Below, one piece after another: positions 44,981 through 53,738 of a stretch of 64,000 nt of DNA; within the stretch, counting starts at the first letter, position 1; every line of letters begins with the position of its first letter. The translations under genes were made by a program, and so were the position numbers. This DNA comes from Ammoniphilus oxalaticus (GTDB lineage Bacteria; Bacillota; Bacilli; Aneurinibacillales; RAOX-1): contig NZ_MCHY01000008.1 of assembly GCF_003609605.1 (NCBI RefSeq), positions 744,001 to 808,000 of the forward strand. Reading direction: 5' to 3'. A model generated the notes under the pieces. The model saw nothing but the letters and a program-made list of their open reading frames with translations, had not been told where the DNA came from and did no database searches.

Positions 44981-45636
44981 TGATGAAGCGGCTCCGACAA
45001 GAAAAAGGCAGTGTGATGTTGTTCACTTTAGCGTTGCTGGGCGTCATGACATTGCTATTTGCCGTCATGCTGAACTTGGTAAAAATGTATACAGAAAAAC
45101 AACATGCTTCCAATGCGGCTGAGCAAGCGAGTCTTGCAGTCACTGCTGAAATATATCGGATTGTAAAAGAGGGAATCGACGAGGCGGATAGTTTAGGCTT
45201 GCTTTGCAGCGCAGATTTGCTGCCATGGCCAAAGTCGATGAATGAACAGATCCAGGAGAAAAAGAATCAGATCGCTGGGATCAGTTCAAATGCGGAATGG
45301 AGCGAACAGGAATTGTATCGAGCCGCGGTGAATGAAGTATTGCCGAGCAAGCTGCAAGATCCCAACTATATTTGCCTGAAAGAAATCATAGAGCGGAAAC
45401 TCTGGGATGAGAGGTCTCAGGTTAAATATGCCGCAGAAAAATTAATCGAAGCCGCGGGCGCGAAGTGGACAGAGACGGAAATTGCGTTGGATAAATACAG
45501 AGTCGAAGTGAAAACAGCGCGTGAGTATCGCGCGTTTAAATACGATGGTTGGGTGCCCGAGAACAAGAGAAACATTTATCAAGTCGGGAAAGGCCCACAC
45601 ATGGAATTTTTCAAATACGTGACGTGGCCATTGTAG
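44980..45636 (+). CDS. TadG/TadF-like pilus protein
   Basis: A 218-residue protein with a pseudopilin-like N-terminus (RQEKGSVMLFTLALLGVMTLLFAVMLNLV) followed by a helix (KQHASNAAEQASLAVTAEIYRIV) typical of the Tad_N/TadG group and an extracellular domain. The +5 residue after Gly10 is Phe, not Glu, so processing by the prepilin peptidase is doubtful. It is the last gene of the Tad unit, coupled to tadE by an ATG overlapping the TAA. A hairpin terminator follows. Confidence 0.75.
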   Translation: MMKRLRQEKGSVMLFTLALLGVMTLLFAVMLNLVKMYTEKQHASNAAEQASLAVTAEIYRIVKEGIDEADSLGLLCSADLLPWPKSMNEQIQEKKNQIAGISSNAEWSEQELYRAAVNEVLPSKLQDPNYICLKEIIERKLWDERSQVKYAAEKLIEAAGAKWTETEIALDKYRVEVKTAREYRAFKYDGWVPENKRNIYQVGKGPHMEFFKYVTWPL

Positions 45637-45647
45637 GAATGGATAGG

Positions 45648-45676
45648 CGGGAGAATGATTTCTCCTGCTTTTTTCG
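45648..45676 (+). terminator. Terminator of the Tad locus
   Basis: GGCGGGAGA and TCTCCTGCTTTTTT form a stem with a short loop and T6, 12 bases after the last pilus gene. Confidence 0.78.
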
Positions 45677-45719
45677 TGTTAAAAATTATGATAAAGTAGC
45701 AGGGAAAGGGTGGTGGAAA

Positions 45720-45851
45720 ATGATGAATTATAGTCAACTTTATGAGGTGTTTCCCCATGTATTAGCCGGCGCATTGCTGATTGTCCCGCTTATTCTCATC
45801 GGCTTTATTGGTTGGCGCGTGTTGATGATGATCAAGCGAAGGTCTAGCTAG
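45720..45851 (+). CDS. Small single-span membrane protein
   Basis: A 43-residue product with one membrane span (VLAGALLIVPLILIGFIGWRVLMM) and a basic end (IKRRSS). The ATG at 45720 lies behind AAAGGGTGG. The open frame extends upstream into the pilus gene, but the terminator lies in between, so the shorter version is the likely gene. Function unknown. Confidence 0.5.
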   Translation: MMNYSQLYEVFPHVLAGALLIVPLILIGFIGWRVLMMIKRRSS

Positions 45852-45975
45852 TAAATTGAGGGACAGGGGATTTAAAGAAAATCTTGAGATCAACCGTGAC
45901 TGACGACTAAAAAGATTCATTTTCATTGCTTAGTTTAATAATTAAAGGAAAAATTACAATAAAGATCAGACTTAA

Positions 45976-46122
45976 CTATCCCAATGTGAACAATCGTTGG
46001 GTATCCGCTGGAATATATTGTTGTTCCCCACAATGGACGCAACTTCTTCCACCTTTTGAAAATCCAAGGGGCAGGATCTCCTTAATTCTCCATCTAAAGT
46101 TGCAATTTTTACAATGTGCCAT
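45976..46122 (-). CDS. CxxC-20-CxxC zinc-ribbon small protein
   Basis: A 48-residue protein with C-K-N-C at residues 4-7 and C-V-H-C at 28-31, separated by exactly 20 residues, followed by GEQQYI. This is the pattern of the CXXC_20_CXXC family of small Bacillales zinc ribbons with unknown function. An AAAAGGAG ribosome site precedes the ATG. Confidence 0.8.
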   Translation of the reverse strand: MAHCKNCNFRWRIKEILPLGFSKGGRSCVHCGEQQYIPADTQRLFTLG

Positions 46123-46293
46123 TATATGGCTCCTTTTCCGATTAAATCTGCCCGCTCCTGTCCTGATCCCCGCCCGAGCGTCCTAATTAGTTTCGCCTTT
46201 TCCCGCTCTAAATCATCCTACTATTTTATCTAATTGTTCCCTTTTGAACATAATCTCTTAAAAACATATTGGCAGAATACGATGCTTATCTGT

Positions 46294-46313
46294 TATAATG
46301 AGAACAGGCGTTC
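46294..46313 (+). promoter_or_regulatory. Promoter -10 box with an SOS (LexA/DinR) box
   Basis: TATAAT at 46294-46299 is followed directly by AGAACAGGCGTTCT (46301-46314), which fits the Gram-positive LexA consensus (GAAC-RNRY-GTTY) in its entire core. TTGGCA at 46269-46274 could be a -35 element, though the gap of 19 is long. No intact plus-strand gene follows; only a 13-codon frame behind GAGGACGGGG is open. Confidence 0.6.
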
Positions 46314-46365
46314 TTGTGAGGACGGGGATGGGTCCGAGCGCAGTAGTAAGATGCGCCAAAGTCGA

Positions 46366-46566
46366 TTAATCTAAATCATCTTTGATTGTTGCGCCACTAA
46401 ACACTTTATTGTAGACATAGGATTCAATACCGTTCAGGTTCGCTGCGTACTCATCCAAAGTTAATATCGTAGTGCTATTTAAGTTAAGACCATTGCCAAC
46501 AACTCTAAAATCAATGTGTATGTTATTAATATTAGATCTATAAACTCTATCAATAATTATCGTCAA
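46366..46566 (-). CDS. Hypothetical 66-residue protein
   Basis: TTG start behind AGGGAGATG. The product reads as alternating strands (TIIIDRVYRSNINNIHIDFRVVGNG) and a short helix, and ends in an acidic KDDLD. No known motif. It converges on the truncated frame behind the SOS box. The beta-rich character is like small phage or toxin-system proteins, but this is not enough for a call. Confidence 0.5.
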   Translation of the reverse strand: MTIIIDRVYRSNINNIHIDFRVVGNGLNLNSTTILTLDEYAANLNGIESYVYNKVFSGATIKDDLD

Positions 46567-46782
46567 TCTTTACATCTCCCTAGAATTAACAGAATACGAA
46601 ATTTTAGTTTTGTGTGACTTAATCAAGTTTATCTTTAATGTACACCAAGTGCATCCATACTCGCAAGTGGGTTCTGCGCATAGGCATTGTAATTAAACCC
46701 ATTCGAAAAGTAAAAGTCCGATCAAGGATGAGCAATAGAGACTCTCATCTAATAGGGTATCTCTGAAAGGGAGGAGAATTGA

Positions 46783-46875
46783 GTGAAGGTACGTATAGGA
46801 TTTTGGAATCGCATAAGTAAGCGTCAACGTCTACTGATCCTACAAGCGCTGGCCAAGCAAAATCAATCTAAGTAA
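46783..46875 (+). CDS. Possible 30-residue basic peptide
   Basis: A GTG behind AAAGGGAGGAG opens a 30-codon frame encoding a basic amphipathic peptide (RIGFWNRISKRQRLLILQAL). The ribosome site is excellent, and nothing else explains it. It could be a regulatory or leader peptide. No homolog recognised. Confidence 0.4.
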   Translation: MKVRIGFWNRISKRQRLLILQALAKQNQSK

Positions 46876-46951
46876 AATAAAAGTGGATATCATTGGTCAC
46901 TTTCCCGCGAAAGGTGTCATAGCCTGATCTCGATCTCTTCAGTTGCGCTCA

Positions 46952-47887
46952 TTAACGCAACCAAAGCAACAACAAATAAATTAGCGGAATGGTGATGCCA
47001 GCCAGCGCGGTTGAGAGGAACACACCTGCCGAAGCGAAGTAGATATCCCCGCTATATTTTTGCGCAAAAAGAGAGGTGGTTGGGGCGCTTGGGCTGGCGG
47101 TGATTAGCGTGGCGATGGCGATTACAGTAAACGGAAACGGCAGCAGCAACATTGGAAACAAGCACAGCGGAATGACAATCAGCTTAGCGAAACTTGCGGT
47201 CCAAATCCATTTGTCGCGAGCATAGCGGCCCAATTCCTTCCACGCAAGGTTAGCCAATAGGCCGCCGATTAACAACATCGACAGTGGAATTGTCATTTTT
47301 CCAATCTGCTCCAGTAAGGACAGCAATGGCGTCGGTAATGGCGCTGGCAGCAAACAGCAGACGAACCCGACGAACGTTGCGATGATCCCCGGATTGAACA
47401 GCATGTGTTTCCACGTGAATGTAGTCTTGTTTCTTCCTATTAAATAGGGACAATACGTCCAAATAAGAATAAGGTAGATTAAATTGAACACAGCGGCATA
47501 AGCGATTCCGATTTCAGCAAATAGAATATAGCAGAGCGCAAACCCGATAAATCCTTGATTGCCAAAAATAATGAGCGATTGATAGATCCCCAATTTTTCC
47601 TGTTCGATGCTTGTGAGTCTGTTCAACAGCCAAGCGAGCATAATGGCGATCCCTAGCGCGTATGCCGATAAGAAGATTAATTGTCCAAAAGCAAGCCAGT
47701 CATCTCCGCCAAAGGAGAAGTTCATGGCATACACGATCAGCGCCGGCAGTGTGATCGATAGAATCAGTTGAGTGAGAACTTGGTCAGCGTGTTGAGTTAA
47801 CAACTTGGCTCGCTTAGCGATAAAACCAATCAAGCAAATGGCATAAAGAATCGACAGCTCTTGAAACAATAGCCACATGCTATCCAA
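46952..47887 (-). CDS. AEC family auxin/malate-type carrier
   Basis: A transporter of the auxin efflux carrier family (Mem_trans), which in bacteria moves organic acids such as malate. About ten hydrophobic segments are spread over 311 residues, with the repeated five-span plan: LSITLPALIVYAMNF in the first half and TASPSAPTTSLFAQKYSGD near the end, both typical. I chose the TTG at 47887, five bases after GGGGGAG; the ATG three codons later is too far, and the open frame to 47959 has a poor N-terminus. Substrate unknown. Confidence 0.85.
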   Translation of the reverse strand: MDSMWLLFQELSILYAICLIGFIAKRAKLLTQHADQVLTQLILSITLPALIVYAMNFSFGGDDWLAFGQLIFLSAYALGIAIMLAWLLNRLTSIEQEKLGIYQSLIIFGNQGFIGFALCYILFAEIGIAYAAVFNLIYLILIWTYCPYLIGRNKTTFTWKHMLFNPGIIATFVGFVCCLLPAPLPTPLLSLLEQIGKMTIPLSMLLIGGLLANLAWKELGRYARDKWIWTASFAKLIVIPLCLFPMLLLPFPFTVIAIATLITASPSAPTTSLFAQKYSGDIYFASAGVFLSTALAGITIPLIYLLLLWLR

Positions 47888-48125
47888 GGCAACTCCCCCT
47901 TTTCCTGTTGCCATCATACACACGAACATCCATGAGCGTTCCGTATTAGAAAGTATCATTTAAACCTTCACATGCTAGAGACCTTATTCACAACAGAAAT
48001 TCCCATACTTGAACAATTCCTCCTCCAGGCTCATTTACCCTCGCTTGACTCACTTTCTTTTGTTTATCCAGGAATGTTTTGGAGATGCTAAGGGGGAAAA
48101 TGGTAATGAAAGAGAGGCCGCTGGC

Positions 48126-49334
48126 ATGATGGAGATGAATCAGGAACAAGATACAGGAACACAGACGGGAGGTATGATTCCCCCAAAAGAGTTGCTGCAA
48201 GCGACGGATGCTTATGAATGGTTTAAAGAGATGCGTAAAGTGTCTCCTGTTCGTTATGACGAGGAGCGGCAGACGTGGGATGTTTTCTGCTATGAAGGCG
48301 CCCAAAAAACGTTGACGGATTACAAAACATTTTCTTCGCAGATGGGCGGCGGGGAGATTAGCTTACTTGGGATGGATCCCCCAAAACATAAGTTATACCG
48401 ATCGATTGTTGCCCAAGCTTTTACACCGATTTCGATCGAAAAGATGGAACCGCGCATTGAACAAATTGCCCGAGAGTTGTTAAGCGCCCGTGTTGCTCGG
48501 GGGGAAATGGATATCATCGCTGACCTCGCTTTTCCGCTGCCTGTCATAGTGATTGCGGAAATGCTGGGTGTCCCGGCGGAAGATCGAGAGTTGTTTAAGA
48601 AGTGGTCTGATGCGTTAGTCGCGGATGTGGATATTGCCAAAGGACAAACGGCGATGGAATTGTTGGAACGGAAACAAAAAGTGGCTGAGGACTTGTATCA
48701 CTATTTCGGCTCGGTCGTCGAAGAACATCGCAAACACCCGAAAGATGATTTGATCTCCGCTTTACTCCAGGCGCGAATTGAAGAGCAATCGCTTGATGAG
48801 CAAGCATTGCTTAGCTTTTGCTTGTTATTGCTCGTTGCTGGGAATGAAACGACGACAAATTTAATCGGAAATGCGATGCTTACTTTTTTAGAACGACCGC
48901 AACTGATGGAAAAGTTGCGCGCGGATCGCAGTCTGCTACCGACCGCAATCGAAGAAGTATTGAGATTTCGCTCCCCCGTGCAAAGTTTAAGTCGTCGCGT
49001 CACAACGGACACCGTTCTGAATGGCCAACAGCTGAAGGCGGGGGATCGCGTCATCATTTGGCTCGGTTCGGCGAATCGGGATGAACGTCAATTTGAAAAT
49101 GCCGATCAATTTATGTACAAACGGCATCCGAACAGACATATCGCCTTTGGACATGGCATTCATTTTTGTTTAGGGGCGGCTTTGGCTCGTTTGGAAGCGC
49201 GGGTTGCGTTGCACACGCTATTGCAACAAGCGCCAACGATGGCGCTGCGCGATTCTTCTACTATTCAACCGTTGCAAAGTACGTTTGTGTACGGCTATCC
49301 AGCGATCCCTGTGACCTTTAATCCTTATGTTTAA
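48126..49334 (+). CDS. Cytochrome P450
   Basis: A soluble bacterial P450 monooxygenase of 402 residues. The haem-binding loop FGHGIHFCLG carries Cys348. The I-helix AGNETTT and the EEVLRF (ExxR) motif are present. The N-terminal part DAYEWFKEMRKVSPVRYDEERQTWDVF is typical of CYP107/CYP109-like Bacillus enzymes. The substrate is not predictable and no redox partner gene adjoins. I chose ATG 48126 because GAGAGG precedes it at nine bases; the frame is open back to 48009. A terminator follows. Confidence 0.9.
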   Translation: MMEMNQEQDTGTQTGGMIPPKELLQATDAYEWFKEMRKVSPVRYDEERQTWDVFCYEGAQKTLTDYKTFSSQMGGGEISLLGMDPPKHKLYRSIVAQAFTPISIEKMEPRIEQIARELLSARVARGEMDIIADLAFPLPVIVIAEMLGVPAEDRELFKKWSDALVADVDIAKGQTAMELLERKQKVAEDLYHYFGSVVEEHRKHPKDDLISALLQARIEEQSLDEQALLSFCLLLLVAGNETTTNLIGNAMLTFLERPQLMEKLRADRSLLPTAIEEVLRFRSPVQSLSRRVTTDTVLNGQQLKAGDRVIIWLGSANRDERQFENADQFMYKRHPNRHIAFGHGIHFCLGAALARLEARVALHTLLQQAPTMALRDSSTIQPLQSTFVYGYPAIPVTFNPYV

Positions 49335-49335
49335 T

Positions 49336-49380
49336 CTAAAAGCTGCTGATTAGCGTCCTGCTAACTTGGCAGCTTTTTCA
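49336..49380 (+). terminator. Terminator after the P450 gene
   Basis: AAAAGCTGC and GCAGCTTTTT form a 9-bp stem with an internal GATTAGC/GCTAAC pairing and a T-tract, just after the stop. Confidence 0.82.
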
Positions 49381-49412
49381 TTTTTCATAACCACAATCTA
49401 TACTTTTTTTGA

Positions 49413-49422
49413 ACTATATAGT
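49413..49422. promoter_or_regulatory. Palindrome in the tetR promoter region, candidate operator
   Basis: ACTATATAGT is a perfect 10-bp palindrome overlapping a TATAAT (49422-49427), 40 bases before the TetR start. TetR proteins often bind such a site at their own promoter. The site is short, so the call is tentative. Confidence 0.35.
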
Positions 49423-49466
49423 ATAATTTTAGAATATCCAGTACAAATAAAGATTGAGGTGATAGG

Positions 49467-50057
49467 ATGGCGCGCAGCACACAGGATTTAATTTACTATG
49501 GCGCGATTGAAGCCTTTTCGGGAAAAGGTTTTAGCGAAACGACGATGGATGATATTGCTGAACAGGCTGGAGTCGCGAAGGGCACGCTTTACTACAATTT
49601 TAAAAATAAAGAGGCCTTGTTCAGTTATGTAATGAGGAGAGGGATTGAGAAATTAACGGAGGAAATTGGGGAAGCGATCGAGCGAGCGGCGGGAGAACCG
49701 AGCAAATGGGCCAAAATTGTCGCAGCGCAGCTTGATTATTTTGAAGAGCACCGTTCGTTCTTTCGGTTGCTGATGCAAAACGTGTGGGGCCCAGCGAATT
49801 TGTCGGGACAACTCACGCCGCAGGAATTGCTTAAAGATTATTTTCGAAAGCTGGATGAAGCTCTGGCTGACGACCAGTTTCGTTCGGTTATCGATTCGGA
49901 ATTAGATGTACAAACGGTGTCAGGGGCGCTCTTTGGGATGGTGACGATGCCCGCGTTTCGGGCGGTCCTGCGCGATCAACAGATCAATGAGCCCGCAAGA
50001 GTAACGTCGATTACACACATTGTCTTGCGTTCGTTGCAAAGGGGAGAAACAAATTGA
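49467..50057 (+). CDS. TetR family transcriptional regulator
   Basis: A 196-residue repressor expected to control the export operon that it heads. The N-terminal helix-turn-helix (GFSETTMDDIAEQAGVAKGTLYYNFKNKEALF) is canonical. The C-terminal ligand domain is helical, with FFRLLMQNVWGPANL and ALFGMVTMPAFRAVLRD. Its stop overlaps the start of the HlyD gene. An ATG behind GAGGTGATAGG is used. Confidence 0.93.
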   Translation: MARSTQDLIYYGAIEAFSGKGFSETTMDDIAEQAGVAKGTLYYNFKNKEALFSYVMRRGIEKLTEEIGEAIERAAGEPSKWAKIVAAQLDYFEEHRSFFRLLMQNVWGPANLSGQLTPQELLKDYFRKLDEALADDQFRSVIDSELDVQTVSGALFGMVTMPAFRAVLRDQQINEPARVTSITHIVLRSLQRGETN

Positions 50058-51235
50058 ATCTAAAAAGATGGTTAATTAGTTTGGGCGCGTTGCTTAGTGT
50101 CGCATTGATTTTCGGGTTTGTCTTTAAACCTGCGGCATCATCGAAGGAACAACCGAGCTCATTTAGCGGGATTGTGGAGCAGGAGGAATACCAATTGAGC
50201 TTCAAGATCGGCGGACGCGTCGGCGGACTGTCGGTTGAGGAGGGGCAAGCCGTCAAACAAGGGGACGTAATCGGTTATTTGGAAAAAGGTGAATGGCAAA
50301 ACAAAGTCGATCAAGCCCAGGCAGCCGTTGCGCTTGCTGAAGCGAATGTGAATAAGGCGGTAACAGGTGTCGGCGTGGTCGACAAAGCGACGGCAGCAAA
50401 AGTTGAACAGGCCCAAGCCGCCTTGAAAACAGCGGAAGCGCAAGTGACAGCGTTAAAAAATGGGGTTCGGCCTGAACAATTGAAACAACTGGAAGCCAAG
50501 GTGACAGCCACGGAAAAGGGGTATCGTCACGCGGAGGAGATGCTCGGAAAAATGCAACAGCTTTTTGAAGCGGGGGCGATCCCACAAACGCAAAAAGATG
50601 AAACAGAGCTCGCTTTAGAAAAAGCGAAAGCGGAATATGAAGTCGCCCAAAAAGAATTGGAAATGGCCCGGGCAGGGGCTCGTCAGGAAGATCTCGACAA
50701 GGCGACATATCAGGCGGAACAAGCGCGTGGAGCGTTGCATGAGGCGCTCAGTGGCAAAGGACAAGTTCAACTTTCCAGCGACGATATCCAGATTGCCAAA
50801 GGACAGCTTGCCCAGGCGCAGGCGACATTAGAAGAGACGTTAACGTATTTGTCATATACCGAATTACGAGCGCCCGTCGATGGAATTGTTGTTCGCAAAA
50901 ATGTAAAAGCGGGCGAAATGGTCAGCGAGGGTTTTACCGCGATTACGTTGGCTCAACCCGATGCAAAATCGGTTAAGTTTTTCGTTCCTGAAAATCAGTT
51001 GAAAGGGTTGCAGACAGGACAGCAGATCAACTTATCCGTTCCAGCGATCGAGGTCCAAACGTCTGGCATCGTGGAATCAGTGAATCCCGCTCCACAATTT
51101 GCCGTTCAAAAAGCGACAAACCATTTGAATGAAACCGATGTGCGTTCGTTTGAAGTTAGGGTGAAAATCACAGAACATACGGAGCAAATCTTAGCGGGGA
51201 TGACGGCCGTTTGGCAAGGGGATCAACCGGAATGA
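50054..51235 (+). CDS. HlyD/MacA-type membrane-fusion protein
   Basis: The periplasm-side adaptor of an export pump. One N-terminal span (ISLGALLSVALIFGFVF) is followed by a biotinyl-lipoyl strand pair (YQLSFKIGGRVGGLSVEEGQAVKQGDVIGYLEKG) and a long Ala/Lys-rich coiled coil (about 85-255). The second lipoyl half is LRAPVDGIVVRKNVKAGEMV. It starts with TTG overlapping the TetR stop. With the two ABC-2 permeases it matches YbhG-type export loci. Confidence 0.88.
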   Translation: MNLKRWLISLGALLSVALIFGFVFKPAASSKEQPSSFSGIVEQEEYQLSFKIGGRVGGLSVEEGQAVKQGDVIGYLEKGEWQNKVDQAQAAVALAEANVNKAVTGVGVVDKATAAKVEQAQAALKTAEAQVTALKNGVRPEQLKQLEAKVTATEKGYRHAEEMLGKMQQLFEAGAIPQTQKDETELALEKAKAEYEVAQKELEMARAGARQEDLDKATYQAEQARGALHEALSGKGQVQLSSDDIQIAKGQLAQAQATLEETLTYLSYTELRAPVDGIVVRKNVKAGEMVSEGFTAITLAQPDAKSVKFFVPENQLKGLQTGQQINLSVPAIEVQTSGIVESVNPAPQFAVQKATNHLNETDVRSFEVRVKITEHTEQILAGMTAVWQGDQPE

Positions 51236-52374
51236 AAATAGGAGAAATGGTGATCCAAGAGTGGAGAAATTTATTAAAAGATCGCAGGTTGTTCGCCATT
51301 TTGCTCCTGTTGCCGTTGGGGTACATGTTCTTATTCGGTCATTTATACAGTCAAGATAAGGTTCGAAACATCCCGCTGCTCTATATCGATCAGGATAACA
51401 GCGGACTAAGCGAGCAAATCATTCAAGGGTTGGCGGCCTCCGAAACATTTTCATTGGCGGGAACAGCCCATTCTGAACAAGAACTGATCGATCGCGTCGC
51501 GGCGGGAGAAGCCTACGCGGGTCTGATTATTCCGAATCAACTGTCGCAAAAGGTGACGCAAAATAGGCAAGGCGAGCTGTTAACGGTGATCGACGGCAGC
51601 AATTTAATTATCGCGAACCGTGTCATCAGCGGCTTAAATGAAGTCACGCAGACGTATTCGCAAGGGATTACAATGAAAAAGTTGGAGGCGAAGGGGGTCG
51701 ATCCGCAAAGCCGCGTCGCAATCCAAATGGGCTACCGAACGTTATTTAATCCAGGCAACAGTTATTCGATCTATTTGCTGCTCGGCTTGATGGGCACGGT
51801 CTTGCAATCGGTCACGATGCTCGGAATGACGTTGAGTTTAACGGGTGATAAGGAACAAGGGCAAGGTCCTTTCGTTGAGAAAACGTTCGTTCAATCGCTT
51901 AAATATCTTTACGCGAAAGCGGTCCCGTACTTTTTGATCGGTCTGTTTAACGCGATCGTCGCCGCTGCCGTATTGACGCAAGTGTTTCAAGTTCCGTTCG
52001 CCGGTGTGATTTGGTTATTGATTCCGTTAGCCGTCGCTTATATGTTGAGTTTGATCGGGTTTAGCTTCCTTGTTGCCAGCGTAAGTCAAACGAAACTGCA
52101 GGCGACCCAGCTGACGATGTTGCTCGTTTATCCGTCTTTTTTCTTGTCTGGATTTTCATGGCCCTTTACTTCAATGCCGCAATGGGTGAGCGCCATCGGG
52201 AAGATGTTGCCGATTTCTCCTTTTTTGCATGGGATTCGGGAATTGGCGATCAAGGGCAATCCCTGGTCGTTTATCGTCGCGGATGTTACGCGCTTAGCGC
52301 TGTTTGCAAGCGTGACCCTGCTCATCTCATTGGGGCCAGGGCTTGTTGAAAGGCGGAAACGGTATGGTGTCTAA
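51232..52374 (+). CDS. ABC-2 type export permease (first)
   Basis: A permease of the YbhS/YhgE-like ABC-2 group. The protein of 380 residues has one N-terminal span (LFAILLLLPLGYMFLFGHLYS), a large external domain with SGLSEQIIQGLAASETF and then five or six C-terminal spans including LQATQLTMLLVYPSFFLSGFSWPFTSMP. ATG overlaps the HlyD stop by four bases. The upstream 21 bases of open frame are not used. Confidence 0.85.
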   Translation: MKIGEMVIQEWRNLLKDRRLFAILLLLPLGYMFLFGHLYSQDKVRNIPLLYIDQDNSGLSEQIIQGLAASETFSLAGTAHSEQELIDRVAAGEAYAGLIIPNQLSQKVTQNRQGELLTVIDGSNLIIANRVISGLNEVTQTYSQGITMKKLEAKGVDPQSRVAIQMGYRTLFNPGNSYSIYLLLGLMGTVLQSVTMLGMTLSLTGDKEQGQGPFVEKTFVQSLKYLYAKAVPYFLIGLFNAIVAAAVLTQVFQVPFAGVIWLLIPLAVAYMLSLIGFSFLVASVSQTKLQATQLTMLLVYPSFFLSGFSWPFTSMPQWVSAIGKMLPISPFLHGIRELAIKGNPWSFIVADVTRLALFASVTLLISLGPGLVERRKRYGV

Positions 52375-53560
52375 ATCGATGATGGAAGAATGGGTGTATT
52401 TGTGGAAAAATAAACGGTTGTTGGTGATTCTGTTGCTCGTTCCGTTCGTGTTTACCGTGTTGTTTGGCGCCGCTTATAGTGAGGGGAAACTCCATTCATT
52501 GCCGACCGTTTATTTTGATGAAGACCAATCGGCGTTGAGTCGGCAGGTCATCCAAGCTTTTCAAGCGTCGGAAACGTTTGAAATTGTCGCGCCGGTTCAT
52601 TCTGAAGCGGAATTGAGCGAACGAATTCAGCAAGGACAAGCGACGCTTGGTATTGTGTTACCATCGGGAATGGAGAAAAGAGTGAGGCGCGGTGAAACGG
52701 GGCAATTGCTAACCTTTGTGGACGGGAGTAACCTAGCTGTTGTAAACAGCGCTTTGCAAGGGGCGAATGAAGTTGTTCAGACGATTTCAGGCGGGATCGC
52801 GATCAAGCGGATGGAAGCGAAAGGAATCGACCAGGATACGCTATTTAGCCTCCGTTCAGGTTACCGCATGCTCTATAACCCGACGCTTCATTACGGAATT
52901 TTCATGCCATTAGGGTTAGTTAGCGCGGCGATTCAACAAGCGCTGATGCTTGGGATTGCGTTATGCATCGTTCGACATCGTGAAAAAGGAAATGCGGGTG
53001 TGTTTGTTGAACGGTTAAGCGAGGTCGGGGTTGTCCGCTGGTTATACGCAAAAAGTATGCCCTACTTTCTGATTGGCATCATTCAATTCGGGCTCTGCTT
53101 TGCCCTTTTAATCAACAAATATCATTTCCCATTTGTCGGTCAAGCGGGTTGGATGCTCGTTCTATCGATCGTGTTCATGGTTAGCTTACTCGGGTTAGGG
53201 CTGCTTGTGTCCGCCTTTACGCCCGATCGATTGCAAGCGACGCAAATTTCGATGTTAATCGCGTTATTATCGTTTCCTTTATCAGGTTATACGTGGCCGT
53301 TTATCGCGATGCCGGATGCCCTCGTGTTTGTCGGACGGTTGATGCCGTTAACGTACTTTCTGCATGGGGTTCAGGAAATCGCGTTGAAAGGACACGGCTG
53401 GGCAGCGCTTCAGTCTGATTTAATTGCGTTAGGGCTAATTAGCGCAGTCACATTCTCGTTAACCGCGTTTCGGTTATTTAGGCAGAAGGCGATGCAGAAA
53501 AAATCAGAAGCGAGCAATGAGTTACCTGAATTAGAAAACTCTTTTCAGAGTACGATCTAA
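52364..53560 (+). CDS. ABC-2 type export permease (second)
   Basis: A paralogue of the previous permease (398 residues), with the same plan: N-terminal RLLVILLLVPFVFTVLFGAAYS, external SALSRQVIQAFQASETF and C-terminal LQATQISMLIALLSFPLSGYTWPFIAMP. The ATG at 52364 lies inside the previous gene (11-base overlap). The two permeases probably form a heterodimer. No ATP-binding subunit is encoded in this operon, so one must be supplied elsewhere or another energy source is used. Confidence 0.85.
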   Translation: MVSKSMMEEWVYLWKNKRLLVILLLVPFVFTVLFGAAYSEGKLHSLPTVYFDEDQSALSRQVIQAFQASETFEIVAPVHSEAELSERIQQGQATLGIVLPSGMEKRVRRGETGQLLTFVDGSNLAVVNSALQGANEVVQTISGGIAIKRMEAKGIDQDTLFSLRSGYRMLYNPTLHYGIFMPLGLVSAAIQQALMLGIALCIVRHREKGNAGVFVERLSEVGVVRWLYAKSMPYFLIGIIQFGLCFALLINKYHFPFVGQAGWMLVLSIVFMVSLLGLGLLVSAFTPDRLQATQISMLIALLSFPLSGYTWPFIAMPDALVFVGRLMPLTYFLHGVQEIALKGHGWAALQSDLIALGLISAVTFSLTAFRLFRQKAMQKKSEASNELPELENSFQSTI

Positions 53561-53571
53561 TCTCCCATTAT

Positions 53572-53656
53572 AAAAAGTCTGTCTCCAATTGATTGTCTAC
53601 GTCTTTTCTCTTTTAAAAAAGAAAGGATGTGGGCCGTTGGCGGCAGACTTTTTTGT
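53572..53656 (+). terminator. Large two-tier hairpin ending in a T-tract, before the mrp operon
   Basis: AAAAAGTCTG (53572-53581) pairs with CAGACTTTTT (53644-53653) across a 62-base interior that holds a second stem (CTTTTCTCTTTT with AAAAAAGAAAG). A T-tract follows. It may simply end the export operon, or it may be an attenuator in the mrp leader. Confidence 0.6.
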
Positions 53657-53738
53657 ATTTTATGCGGAAGTGTCTAGAAGATGTTTTTTACGTCAACGCT
53701 AGGGATTAAATGGTTTGCGCTGGGGAGGGAGATTGTAC

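Noticed and set aside
45549-45851. 100-codon frame starting inside the last pilus gene
   Set aside because: The terminator at 45648-45676 cuts it and only its last 43 codons have a proper start and a membrane span.
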